DNA from: Phytophthora colocasiae
Lineage: Eukaryota > Oomycota > Peronosporomycetes > Peronosporales > Peronosporaceae
Length of the DNA: 64,000 bases
Direction of reading: 5' to 3'
Assembly: GCA_018806915.1 (NCBI GenBank)
Contig: JAGKQI010000058.1
Coordinates: 372,001-436,000, forward strand
Part shown: piece by piece, positions 37,857 to 48,453 of the stretch
How the letters are laid out: the number at the start of each line of letters is the position of its first letter
Position numbering within the stretch: position 1 is the first letter of the stretch
Notes under the pieces: generated by a model
Told to the model about the DNA's origin: nothing
What the model saw: only the letters and a program-made list of their open reading frames with translations
The model's database searches: none
Translations under genes and position numbers: made by a program

Positions 37857-38661
37857 GGCTGCTTGTCGTCATCGCATTAAAGTTTATGGTGCCAAAGTTG
37901 TTTTATGGGTGCTGACAAGCTTTTTGGATGTTTATTTTGATTTTGAGGTGTTTTTGTATGTTTGTCCTCAACTTTTGCCCAATAGCTAGCCAATATTGAA
38001 GCATGGACCTTGCTGAGTAATTGCGGTCTACTGTGTAATCAACCACCTCGCGGCTGGTTTGGCAGTCTTTCAGCAGGCCGCTCGGCTTATTGATGGGTCT
38101 TTATACATGTAGCTAATTGTTGAAAATCTCGTCTCGCAAAGAATACTCATGCCTCGCTCCGTTTCAAGCAGCCGCTCCGCTTCCTCATCAGCCCGTTCTG
38201 CTTCCCGGACGTCTTCCTCGAGCCCCACGCCCAATGCTACTGCTTCGTCGGGCCTGAACCGTACCCGACGAGACACTTTGCACCTCTTAGAAGGCAATTG
38301 TTTAAATACCGTGCTTCTGCTTAGTTCACGACCCACACACTCAGAACCTCAAGTTCCTCGCGATTTGTGGCGTATCCCACCAAAGCAAAGATTCCGCAAG
38401 CGTGAATGCTATCTTTTAAGCACAATAGGACGGATTTGGAGAGACAGGCCCTAAATCTACAGCAGTTGACTAACCATAGAAATGATCAGATTCTAACCTC
38501 GAGGACTCATGAAATCCTGAGGCCAACATCTCAAATCCACAACGTGCCAGAGCAAAAACTTTTGAGGTTCTGAATAGATCCAGCATTGCCGACCTCGTTG
38601 CCAGCTTCGTGATATAAACGTTGTATTTAGACGATTCTGGCATAACAACGCTCCATGCTAC
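37857..38661. other. Right flank of the MULE and 3' flank of the ZFC3H1-like gene
   Basis: About 800 bases, T-rich at 37900-37980. A plus-strand frame at 38149-38454 (Ser/Arg-rich start) and an opposite one at 38070-38336 both lack known domains, and neither is called. The outer end of the MULE may lie here. Confidence 0.4.
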
Positions 38662-41600
38662 TTAGACAATCTCTTCCGTCTCCTCCAGATGCTCGTGTCG
38701 ATCTTTCAGCACTTGAACAGCTTCTTCTAGGCAGCGGACACATAAAATAGTGGAATTAAAGCGTTGATTGTGGCCGTCATTGTGCGTGAAACACATTCTG
38801 CATGCCGTCAACTCGACGGCTATTGGGAGAGTGGCAGCCAGAAACTCGCGCCATAATACTGGGTCCAATCTGCGCACATCGGATCGATTTTCGATATGGT
38901 TTTGCTCCATATATGTGGCTAGTTTTCTCTGCGCCTCTGTGGTTGCACCATGGCGAGACTGCTGTCGGGCAGATATAGTATCTTCTGCGTGATTTTGCGA
39001 CAATTTTTCAGCTTCCGAGATGTCGTCGGCACTATGATTGTCGTCCATTAAGGTTGTGTGCTCCGTTGTAGCCACCACGTCGTTCGTATTCTGTCTATCA
39101 GTTTGCTCCACTGTATCTCTCGTTTCGTGTTCGTTTCCTTTCGGCGATTCCGGACTGCCCAGCTCAATTACTTCGTTTGGCTTTTCAATGCCTTCACTCA
39201 CTTTAGGTGGCACCGACGTTGATGAATCATCGGGTCTTACGAAATTCTCCAGAACCATATCACTATCGCCGGGCTTTGATCGAATACCGACGTTCGCTTT
39301 GGTAGCTAAAAATTGGTCTTCGTTAGCTTCTTCCAACGACGGCCTGGTGTGGAGGTTTTCAACAACTGTCATAATCTGATCTCCATCATCTTCATTACCA
39401 ACAGGCATAGCGCTCACACCTTCCCCAATAGTAGATGTCCAACCATCACTTAATGTTGTGGTGGCGGTCGATTTGTCACCAGATTGCATTGCATTTTCGT
39501 CCTGCACCTCGCCATGCTGCCCGCTTGGGGATTGTCCAGGCACCTTTACTTCTTCCTCAGGAGACACGAGTGGTTCACCGCTCAAATCCAATATATTCGA
39601 CACCTCCTTGGAAATAATGTTTTCTTCGCCTTGTTGTATCTCGACGCTTGATAGTGCAGCAACAGTCGATGCAGGGAGATGCGAGACTGCATTCCATCGA
39701 ATATCCAGAACTTTAAGATGTGGCAAAGTCTGCGCTGGTATCGCAGTAATGTTGTTGTGGGCTAACCTGGCGTATTTCAGTTCGGTAAGGCTGATGATAC
39801 TCGCTGGGAACTCAATCAATGCGTTTTCTGACGCATCTAGCTCCTGAAGATTCTTCAGCTGGCTTAATCCAGTAGGAAGCTCCACCAATTCGTTCCCACT
39901 AATATTCAACGAAACTAACTCAGTCTGGAGCAAAATACTGTTCGGAAGGTATTCCAATCCAAGACCACGCAAACTCAGCGAGCCTGTTTCGACACTTCCA
40001 GCCTGAGATCGACCCACATGCTCAGACATCTTATCATCGCCAAAAGTGTTGCATGCCAGTACCAATTGCCGACTTTCCATCTCTTCTGCAATTTTTTTCG
40101 CTCTCTCATCGAGCTTTTCTCCAAACAAAACCTCCAGCCCCACAACTAGCCGCCAAGATTCTAATAGCAGTGGGTTCACTTGGACTTCACTCTGGAGTAA
40201 ACTCGACACAGCCTTCATATTTCTCAGGCGCAGCTCCACAGCAACCAAGGCTTGTAGGATCTGAGAGTGTTGTGTCCTCGATCCTCTAAGGGCTTTTCGC
40301 AAGGTTGCTCTTGCTGCCAATAGCTCCCACTTGTGGGTCGCAGCATCTACAAATTGCACACGAAATCACTAGTTAGCAAAATCTGTGAATCCGTAGTGCA
40401 AGCATTACATACCTGAAAATGCAAGTGAGAACTCGGACGACAAAGCCAATGAATCGGTAAATGAAGAGTAAAACGCAGCCTTCTCTGACACTGCAGTTAG
40501 ACACAGGCGGAAAAGCTCCAGGTTCACATCGTAAGAAATGAGCTGGTTTCTTTCTGGGTAGAGGCAGTTAATCACAGCGTCAGCGACTGCATTTCTATCA
40601 ATGGCATGCTTAAGCTGTCTTGAAACTTGGCGCGTCATTTCAGCCTCCACACTCATATCTTTCATGTACACTCGAAACAGTTGCGTTAATCTCGCTTGCT
40701 GTTCTCTCCAATTCACTCCCTTTTCCTGTTGTAGTTGGTCGACGTCAAATACAAAGCGTTGCATCCACACTAGTTGCCGAGACTCCGAGGATAAAGCAGC
40801 AAAACTTGATGAGCTTAAGATCATTTGAATACCGTCAATGGCAACTGAATTCTCCAGCAAGCTACCCATCAAGTGACAGATATCCAGAGCCAAGTAAATA
40901 TCTCCAGTCAGTCGCATCTGATTTGTGGATTGGGCTTGACTTTGCGCTTTGGCTTCTCGGCGTAGCGAAACTAGCTGATCCATCCACGTTTCAAGTAGCA
41001 TCTCCAGAAGTGTTTTCAACGAGCGGGACTTTGAGATATTGCTAGTGTCCTCTTTGATATCTTGAACAGATTTCTCCACTTTATCGGTGTCAACATTTAA
41101 CAGACGTGCCAGTCGTATCATGACGTCCGGAAACATCGCATCCAAGTCATTAACTAGATCTGTAAATTCACGGCAAGCGAGCAGATAATGGTGAAGAGCT
41201 TCCGGGAATTGAGCATCTGAGCTTTGAGTCAGCATTGTCAGCATTAGTTGACCCACGAATTGCTTGCCTAATGAATGTAACCCCATCATCACCTTTGCCG
41301 CAGTAAGGGATGCGCCGGGGTGCTGTCGTATCGTGTCAATCTTTTTCTCGAAAAATGTTTTCAGGAGCTCATCATTCTTGCCTCGGTCACCTCGGACTGA
41401 AAGTAAAAGCATCCAGTTACTCAATATAACATTACCGGTATCACGAATTGTATCACATCCCTTTTCGTAAGTTTGGTACGCAAGCTCGTAAGACGCCAAC
41501 ACCTTTGTAAAAATGGGGTCATGGGCATCAATTTGGGAATACTGTAACGATTCAGCAGTGTATGCCAACCCTTTCACTGGGATGCACTCGTCACTGTTTA

Positions 41601-44579
41601 CTGCCACCCAATGCTCAACTACTCCAGGCAACTCTTTAAAGAGCAAAACATGGCCAAAACTCAAACAAAGAGCTATTAGCTCAGTACCGCGTAACTGTCC
41701 ACGAACCATATCACACCACGCAAACTCCGAAGACATGTCGTCAAACAGCAAAGCTGATAGGATCTCATGTACTCGAGCTGTTGCACCAGCACACCATAGC
41801 TTGATACACAAATGAAAAGTCATCGCTGTCAGTAAAATTGACGTCTCCTTTGTGGGCGTCGGTTGGGGTTGATTATCCACCGTGTTCAATCGTGAAATAT
41901 GAGCAAGGAGCCGCCAAAAAAGTTTTTCAACCGTTCCCACCGAGTCGAAGTCGTAAACGGAGATGTAACGAAGCCACAACACGTGAGAATTTGGCAAGAA
42001 CTGCACTGCTTGTTCTGCCATGTCGACTTCCGTCTGCCTGCTAGTCACTTGACCGCATAAGCGAAGATATAGCAGCCAAAGTGCTTCACAATAAGCATTT
42101 TCTTCAATTTCCAACGCACGTGAAAGTGTACTCAGGCAGCGCTTCAAATTAGCTTCATCAATAGCCAATGCACGAGCGCCCCCAGCACGGTTGTTCAAGT
42201 TAAGCTCCTTGCATATAAACAAGAGCTGCAGCTGGAGACGATCGTTGTCGGATAAATTCGCAGCTTCATCACTACATGTAATTAAACCAGAACAATGTGA
42301 ATCTCCTTCAACTGCTGCTCCAAAAACCTTGCAATAACCATCACGCACCTTACTCCAACCTCGACCTCAAGCTGATAAATAGCGAAAAGGAGCCACGCAT
42401 CAGCGTCACTCGTGTCATTCTCCACCCTTGCGAGTAGCATGTCGCCATACTTCTTTCTTGACACAATATCATTGTAATAACGGGCATCACCGGTCTCAGG
42501 TATATCCTCGTGCGTATCAAGCAAAATGAAGTCGCCACTGACTTCGGATTCACCCTCTCTAACCTTTCCATCACGAGCTGGGTAGGTCTTTGCATCGGAT
42601 TCGTTAGATGCAGTACTTGATGTGGCAGTCGTTTCGTTGGTGTGTGTTTCCTCTGTCTACATTGAGATGATAACGTGAGGGACGAAATTTAAAAGTCCTC
42701 ACAAAGCAGTGATTCTTACCGCGGTGGAAGTCTGAGCTGCTGTTATAACAGGCCATTTTTTCAACATCTTCCCACGAAAACTAGTAAATTCCATAAGCAA
42801 CTGCTCCACCTCGTTCATTTTCAGTGTTCTCCCATCATCAACAGTCTCCAATGCATTCACAGCATCAGAGGCGGTGCTCACTTCGGTTGTGCCAAACTCG
42901 TAATCTTTCTGGTGGGAATTGGAACAGTTCTTGTCCTTGCAAACACCATTTAGTTCATATTGACACAGTATCCTGATGCATGAAATAAAAACGCGTTAGA
43001 GCCCCACACACGCTACTAAATACAAAACATATCTTAAGAGTCCACGTACTTCATGGGGTCAACCGTTTTCCCAGAGGGGTTTGGTTCTGTCTCTCTCAAT
43101 TGTTTCAAAACAGAATCGTCTGAGACAGAGAACGGCTTGGCATATTTTGATGCAAAGAATTCGTCACCGGTCTTACCAGAGCCATTACACCTATTCATTG
43201 ATAGAGGAGAAGTGTTGGTCAGCTCACTCATCTCAGCTTGTTCGCTCAACCACGTCTCCATCTTTTCGAAAACGCCAGCCATTTGTCCATGAGACCGATG
43301 GCAAATTCTCGAGCTAGTGTTGTCTGACTTCACCAAATTAACGCCAACGGCGAAGGCCAGAATAGTTGAAAGCGTAGCAGGTGTGGGAGCATCAGGTAGA
43401 AAGTTCGCAAAAAAACGCTTTTGACGGTGCTTCCAGACGGATGCTGGCCTTCTGGGGTCTTGGATATTGGTTTGCCACTCCGAATCGCAAACAGTAGCAA
43501 CAACATTTTTCTCCAATGCAATTAAAGACTGAATTCGATCTGTAGCAACCCATTGTAAGTATTAGACAACCGCGCAAACTGCCGCTTCCAAACCAGAGCT
43601 TACCTGCGTCCGAAGTGATAAAAGTTGGGTTTTTCAAGAACTGGCGTCCCGGTTGCCAGTATTCAGGCCTTCTTCGTGCTCTTCTGGTCGTCTGAGAATT
43701 CATTTGTCCTGACTCGGCAATAGTTACCGCCTCCAGAGAATTCTTCATCGATGACCAGTCAGTGACTTCGCCCAGCTCCTTGCCAGTGTATGTCTTAAAC
43801 GTTTCTTCCAGTTTCTCTCTTGGGATAGCCTTTTACGATGCAACAGGTTAGTTATTATCAAACAAATATATCACATCGTCACTTATTTATTACCGCCCCA
43901 GTTTGCATGAGATAACGTATCGCAATGCGGAAGCATGTTGCCCTAGCAAGTTCTGCAGTCCCCACATCCAAATCCGGCGCAGCAACAACTGCACCAAACC
44001 ACAATACAGTTGGTTAGTTCTCAGTCGCACCTTGTACAAAACAACCACCTCCATCTCCTTACAGGGATACATCTCCGGTGCCACAACAATTGCTGTCTCA
44101 ACTTCAGTCTGGCTGTCTACAGCAACTTTCTTTCTTGGTTGTTTGCTTGCATCTGTTTCATCTCGCTTGCGTTTGGCCTGTAGCTGCTTCATATTTCTGG
44201 CTAATAGATTAGCCGCAACTCGTTGCTTCTGCAATCACAAAAGCAATGTAAACTCTCGCACATTTAAAAAATGAAGAAGCTCTGTAAAATACGTTAAACA
44301 AACCTCTCGAGCCGTCTCCGCCTTCTCCTGCAATTCCTTAAGCTCTTTCTTCCTAGCCAAGGCCGCTGCAAAAGCCTTAGCTTCTTTCTCTTCTAATGCG
44401 GCATCTTTATTTGCTTTCTGAGGCTCTTCTCTCTCGTTCTTGCGACCTTGAAGCTGTAATAGCTTCTGCAGCCTCTCTTTACGCGCCAGAGCCTCATCGC
44501 GTTTAGCAATCCAGCGCTGTCGCTCTGCTGAGACCTCACGAAGGCGCTCCTCCGCCTTCTGGTCTAGCTCAGTCGCCAT
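38662..44579 (-). CDS. ZFC3H1-like nuclear RNA-decay adaptor with C-terminal leucine-rich repeats
   Basis: Nine exons, all in phase, give 1785 residues: 44304-44579, 44063-44228, 43894-43988, 43604-43829, 43050-43539, 42720-42972, 42349-42656, 40413-42271 and 38662-40346. The N-terminus is a long charged coiled coil. A ZFC3H1-type finger is rebuilt across an intron at about residues 419-437 (LCQYELNGVCKDKNCSNSH). From about 500 to 1310 there are helical HAT/TPR-like repeats (ALEIEENAYCEALWLLYLRL, AVQFLPNSHVLWLRYISVY) as in ZFC3H1, which with MTR4 sends polyadenylated nuclear RNA to the exosome. The last exon continues the helices, then has about five LRRs (1345-1450), an acidic linker and a CRMC...CVRC pair near 1740-1765. 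The LRR and Cys-pair tail is not usual for the family. Confidence 0.83.
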
Positions 44580-44745
44580 GGAGTTCTCTATGCGTTCTGT
44601 ATCTATCAATGTAAAAAGATGTGGACCACATGGAATGAAAATCATTTTGATGTGGTGCACATATAAATAATTAAGCCAATCAGCGACTGCAACCTTTCGT
44701 ATGAAGATCGCACCCAAGCAGTCAGTCACCAATATACAAGAGTAA
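44580..44745. promoter_or_regulatory. Bidirectional promoter region, ZFC3H1-like / SMI1-KNR4 gene
   Basis: Only about 165 bases between divergent ATGs. AT-rich near 44650-44690. Promoter role inferred from position. Confidence 0.4.
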
Positions 44746-45630
44746 ATGTCGGGGGTGCAAGTTGTTGCAGGTGGAAACCCACGGGTGGGAGCGATGGATG
44801 TGGACGAGAGAGAGCAGTGCATCCGCGGTAAACTAAATGGTGATAAAAGAGAGTTGCCATTGAGGAAATTGATAAATGTGTGTGTCGATGGACAGACATT
44901 GTGAGCTGGTTCCAGCGTAAAGCAGACCTTGAGTCTGTTGTGGAGAAGAACGCTGGTGCATTACATGTCGTAAGTTATGATAACAGGATTAATCTGATAT
45001 CAGTAATTACGTTGGTGGACAGATATTGAGGCGTTGGAGAAGACACTGGGCATGGAGCTGCCTGAGGTTTGTCAATTTGAACACTTGAACTTGACTGTCG
45101 AACTATTAGCCGTCGAACTACTGCACTAACATTTCCTGGTCGTGCAGGAACTACGCAGTTTATTGACAACGCAGAGTGGTGGCATCTGGTTTGATGACTA
45201 CAAGGTACGGAATGCGCCTGTTACTTGTTGCTATTGCTGCTGATGAAGTACCATTTTGCATATGGGCGTGCAGTCGCTCTCGGCAGACGTACGTACAAGT
45301 TCCATGTACCAAGGTTATGGCCATCATTTATCACCATTGCCCCTGTATGACCCAACATTTTAGGACATTATCAATAAGGCCGAGGCACTCTCGTCTGTGA
45401 AGGGCTGGAGCTCATCCTTGATCCCATTTGCAGCAAACGTGGACGGAGGCGCTCTCGTTACAGATACCGATTCGAGAAATGCGGTTTTCGAGGTAAACGA
45501 GGACGGAAAGGGTGATCGGGCACTAGCGCCCACCCTCCTGGAGTACCTGGAAAAGTACCGGAACCGACTTCTGTCGGGTAAGTTCGACTTTGTTGAGGAC
45601 GTCGGGCTCGTCGAACGCTCGCGAAAATGA
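44746..45630 (+). CDS. SMI1/KNR4 (SUKH) domain protein
   Basis: Six small exons, 44746-44827, 44896-44969, 45031-45066, 45148-45204, 45274-45288 (15 nt) and 45364-45630, give 176 residues. The spliced product has the SMI1/KNR4 pattern: ALEKTLGMELPEELRSLLT, SGGIWFDDYKSLS, WSSSLIPFAANVDGG, then APTLLEYLEKYRNRLLSGKF. In yeast Knr4 scaffolds cell-wall signalling; in bacteria the SUKH fold is an immunity protein. The role in oomycetes is not known. The exon count is high for so small a gene, and the 15-nt exon is needed to keep DYKSLSADDI continuous. Confidence 0.75.
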
Positions 45631-45742
45631 AGCGAAAGCGCAGATGCGAGCTAGTGATCCATCGTAAGACCACTTGAATCTTACCTAATATGACGGACAA
45701 TGCGAAATACATCAAAATAACCAGGTTGAAGTGGCTTCAATC

Positions 45743-48009
45743 TTACGGTGCCGCGGCGAGGAACGCAACGCGCACCACTTTATTGTCATTTCCCTGAGCG
45801 GTATGTCCTCCAAACACATACATAGCGTCGTTGTACACGACCGCTCTGTGCCAAGCGCGAGGTGTCAGGGGAGGGTCACACTTCACCTGCTTCCAGGTCG
45901 GGATGTCATCGTCTGCATCACACATAGTGGTATAAGCATTCCTAGCAGGTAAAAACTTGGGGCCGAGTTTGCAGATGACGTACCCATTCCGAGATTCAAT
46001 ACGTACATATCCCCCTTCAAGCACCCAGTGTTACCTCCGTACACAATGAGCTGAGAACCAATACTAGCGCTCGAGTGCGTGTAGCGAGATGCAGGTCCGT
46101 GTCCCTGAGTTTCAACCTTGCGCCAGACACAATCAATGTGTTGGTTGGCCACACTCTCTGTGCACACAAGCGATAGTTAGACGTGTATGGTTAACTAACG
46201 CAATGCACAACGTACCGATTTCAAAAGCAAAAAGTTGACCGCGACGGTATTTTCCGTCATATCCACCAAAAATGTACATTCGGTCTTTTATCACGCACAC
46301 AGAGTGTGTCGATGATGGCCCTGGATTGTCGCCACGAGGGTGGAGCGCTGTCCATGTTGGAGTCTCCAAATCTGCTTGCAAACCCCACCAAACGCACAAA
46401 ATATCATTAGAAAAGAATGTGCGGCCAGTACGCACGCTCGTTACGAACCAAAACGAAGTGCGAAAGTATCGCTAAGTCGCTGAGGATGGCCGTAGCCACC
46501 ATACAGAACCGCCATGCCCTGCAGGACAGCCAGCGAGTACCAGTATCGCATTGACGGTGGCTTTCCGGCAACTTCCAGTTTTTCCCACTTCCATTCACCC
46601 GATTCTGTAATGCAGAGCAGGTTGCAAACGTAGATATCGTTAAATACAAATTCGTGTCAAGTGTGGCTAGTTCGAATACGTACTGAGGTTGAGTCGGTGA
46701 AGCTCTGTGAGAAATTTGCCATCGATAGTACCCCCAATCGCATATAAGTTGTCTCCGATGACGAATATCTGGAGAAGGTTACCTGGCAGTGGTGATGTAC
46801 CGCTAATGGGCGGTTTAATCCAGCGAGGAGACGGCATCGCAGCGAGGTCCAACATATGTAGATCGTTCAGCCGAAGCTTACCAACGATGCCACCTACAAC
46901 AATCAGGGAGCTCCCGTAAATCGCCAGCCCGCAGTCGTAGCGTTGATCCGGACGAATGCCCTCCGATCTCACCGTTTCCCACTCCATGTGAGCGATTGCA
47001 AGTTCCTCTCGTTTGATTTTACGCGGTCTTGCTTTTCTTTTACCTGCTTGACCAGCAGGAGATCGCGCAACTTTAAGAACTGATTTAGGAATCGTCGTTC
47101 TCGTTGAAGCGAGCTGCCCAGATGAGCTGCTACTCATTTTTCGTAGCGACAGCCTTGGATGAGGTCTCACTGGTCCTGGGACAAAACTGCCGCTAAGTGA
47201 TGTTCTTGCTGCAACTGGAGGTGAAGGACGTTCGCTGTCGGACGATACCAGGTCATCAAGGTCGATCGCATCATCCAGGTCGCTAAGGTTGTCCAGCTGC
47301 AGCGGTACATCTAGATCATGATGCCCCCTACCTACGTCGTAGCCTGCCGCCGAGATTGAACTGGCAGCATAGTTATTGCTGTAATGCGACTGGTCTACTT
47401 GGAAGACAGCGCCTTGATACGACCCCGATAGCATGCCTGAGGAAGAGACCTGCTTCAATACAACCATCAATACGCTCTACAATAAATAGGAGAAACAATT
47501 GACAAAAAATCACGTACTGGGATATGGAGATCATGACCTGTAGTAGAGTACGAGAATCCCATCGAGCGAACCTCCGTTTCCGGTACTCGCTTCCCAGACT
47601 TAAAAATGTGCTGCGTTTGACACAGTGGACAATCACCTAGCGACGAGAGCGACTGTTGCATACAAGACCAACAAAGGACATGGCCGCAGTCCTGACGTAC
47701 AGGAAATTGCGTCACGCGGAGGCAAATTGGGCATGCGACGCTCTGTGACCCAGGAGCGAGCTGCAGGTGGAAGTTGTACGCGGTCTCCAGCCCATCCCAA
47801 GTACCATCATCCACTGGGAAATGCCCGGAGGCAAAGAATTCATCGTCTCCATTGACTTCCGCGGTTTTTTCTTCCTTGTCGTCGATAGAACGTCTTGTTT
47901 CAGATTCTCTGTCTCGTGACACCCCGACTCGGCCCACACTACTGTATATTGGTGCGTCGTCTTCACCTACCGAGGACGGCGCTGAGTTTGTGCCCTTGAG
48001 ACGCCTCAT
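45743..48009 (-). CDS. RING-finger plus Kelch-repeat protein, putative E3 ubiquitin ligase
   Basis: The first exon (from the ATG at 48009 to about 47515) is Ser/Asp-rich and carries a C3HC4 RING (CPICLRVTQFPVRQDCGHVLC to CPLC). It splices through GTACGT to an exon at 46682-47473. That exon has a Ser-rich, Arg/Lys-rich linker and then the first Kelch blades (LIVVGGIVGKLRLNDLHMLD, LYAIGGTIDGKFLTELHRL). Further blades follow in short exons: YSLAVLQGMAVLYGGYG near 46500, VCVIKDRMYIFGGYDGKYR near 46280, SIGSQLIVYGGNTG near 46040 and AVVYNDAMYVFGGH near 45810. RING domains recruit E2 enzymes and Kelch propellers bind substrates, so a one-chain ubiquitin ligase is likely. The inner exon ends are approximate. 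Confidence 0.82.
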
Positions 48010-48453
48010 GTCGAACCGGAGAGGGCCACACGAGCCTTACGGGCCCCCAGGCACGAGAGAATTCGACTGGCGTGCCAGACCGTCTCTGGCGATCCTCTTT
48101 TATGATTGGTTGAAATAGGCACGCGGATTGTCGGATGTAGCCATTTCTAATATCAACGAAACACGCCTTTCTTACGTCAAACACGCTATTTCTAAACAAC
48201 TTCACGTCGGTGATGAATGAATGGTACATCATCCACTTCATGTATAGTATGTGACTCAACTATGCGTTTTTGCGATAGCAAGTGTTATCTCCTACTCTTG
48301 TCTAAACTCCCGAACGGATACGTGTATGCCCACACGGACATTGCGGATTTTTTATGATATTGATTCTGTTACTGCAGAGATTCTCACATGCATCAAACGA
48401 AGAGCTCCGATATCGAAAGCCTAAATCGCAACCTATATACACATGGATCTCCC
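48010..48453. other. Upstream region of the RING-Kelch gene and 3' flank of the anoctamin gene
   Basis: About 440 bases on the 5' side of the RING-Kelch start. AT-rich between 48120 and 48400. No gene or repeat is seen. Confidence 0.4.

Noticed and set aside
38149..38454. Plus-strand frame with a Ser/Arg-rich start, possibly a small gene or transposon passenger
   Set aside because: No domain, and an equally long frame lies on the other strand.
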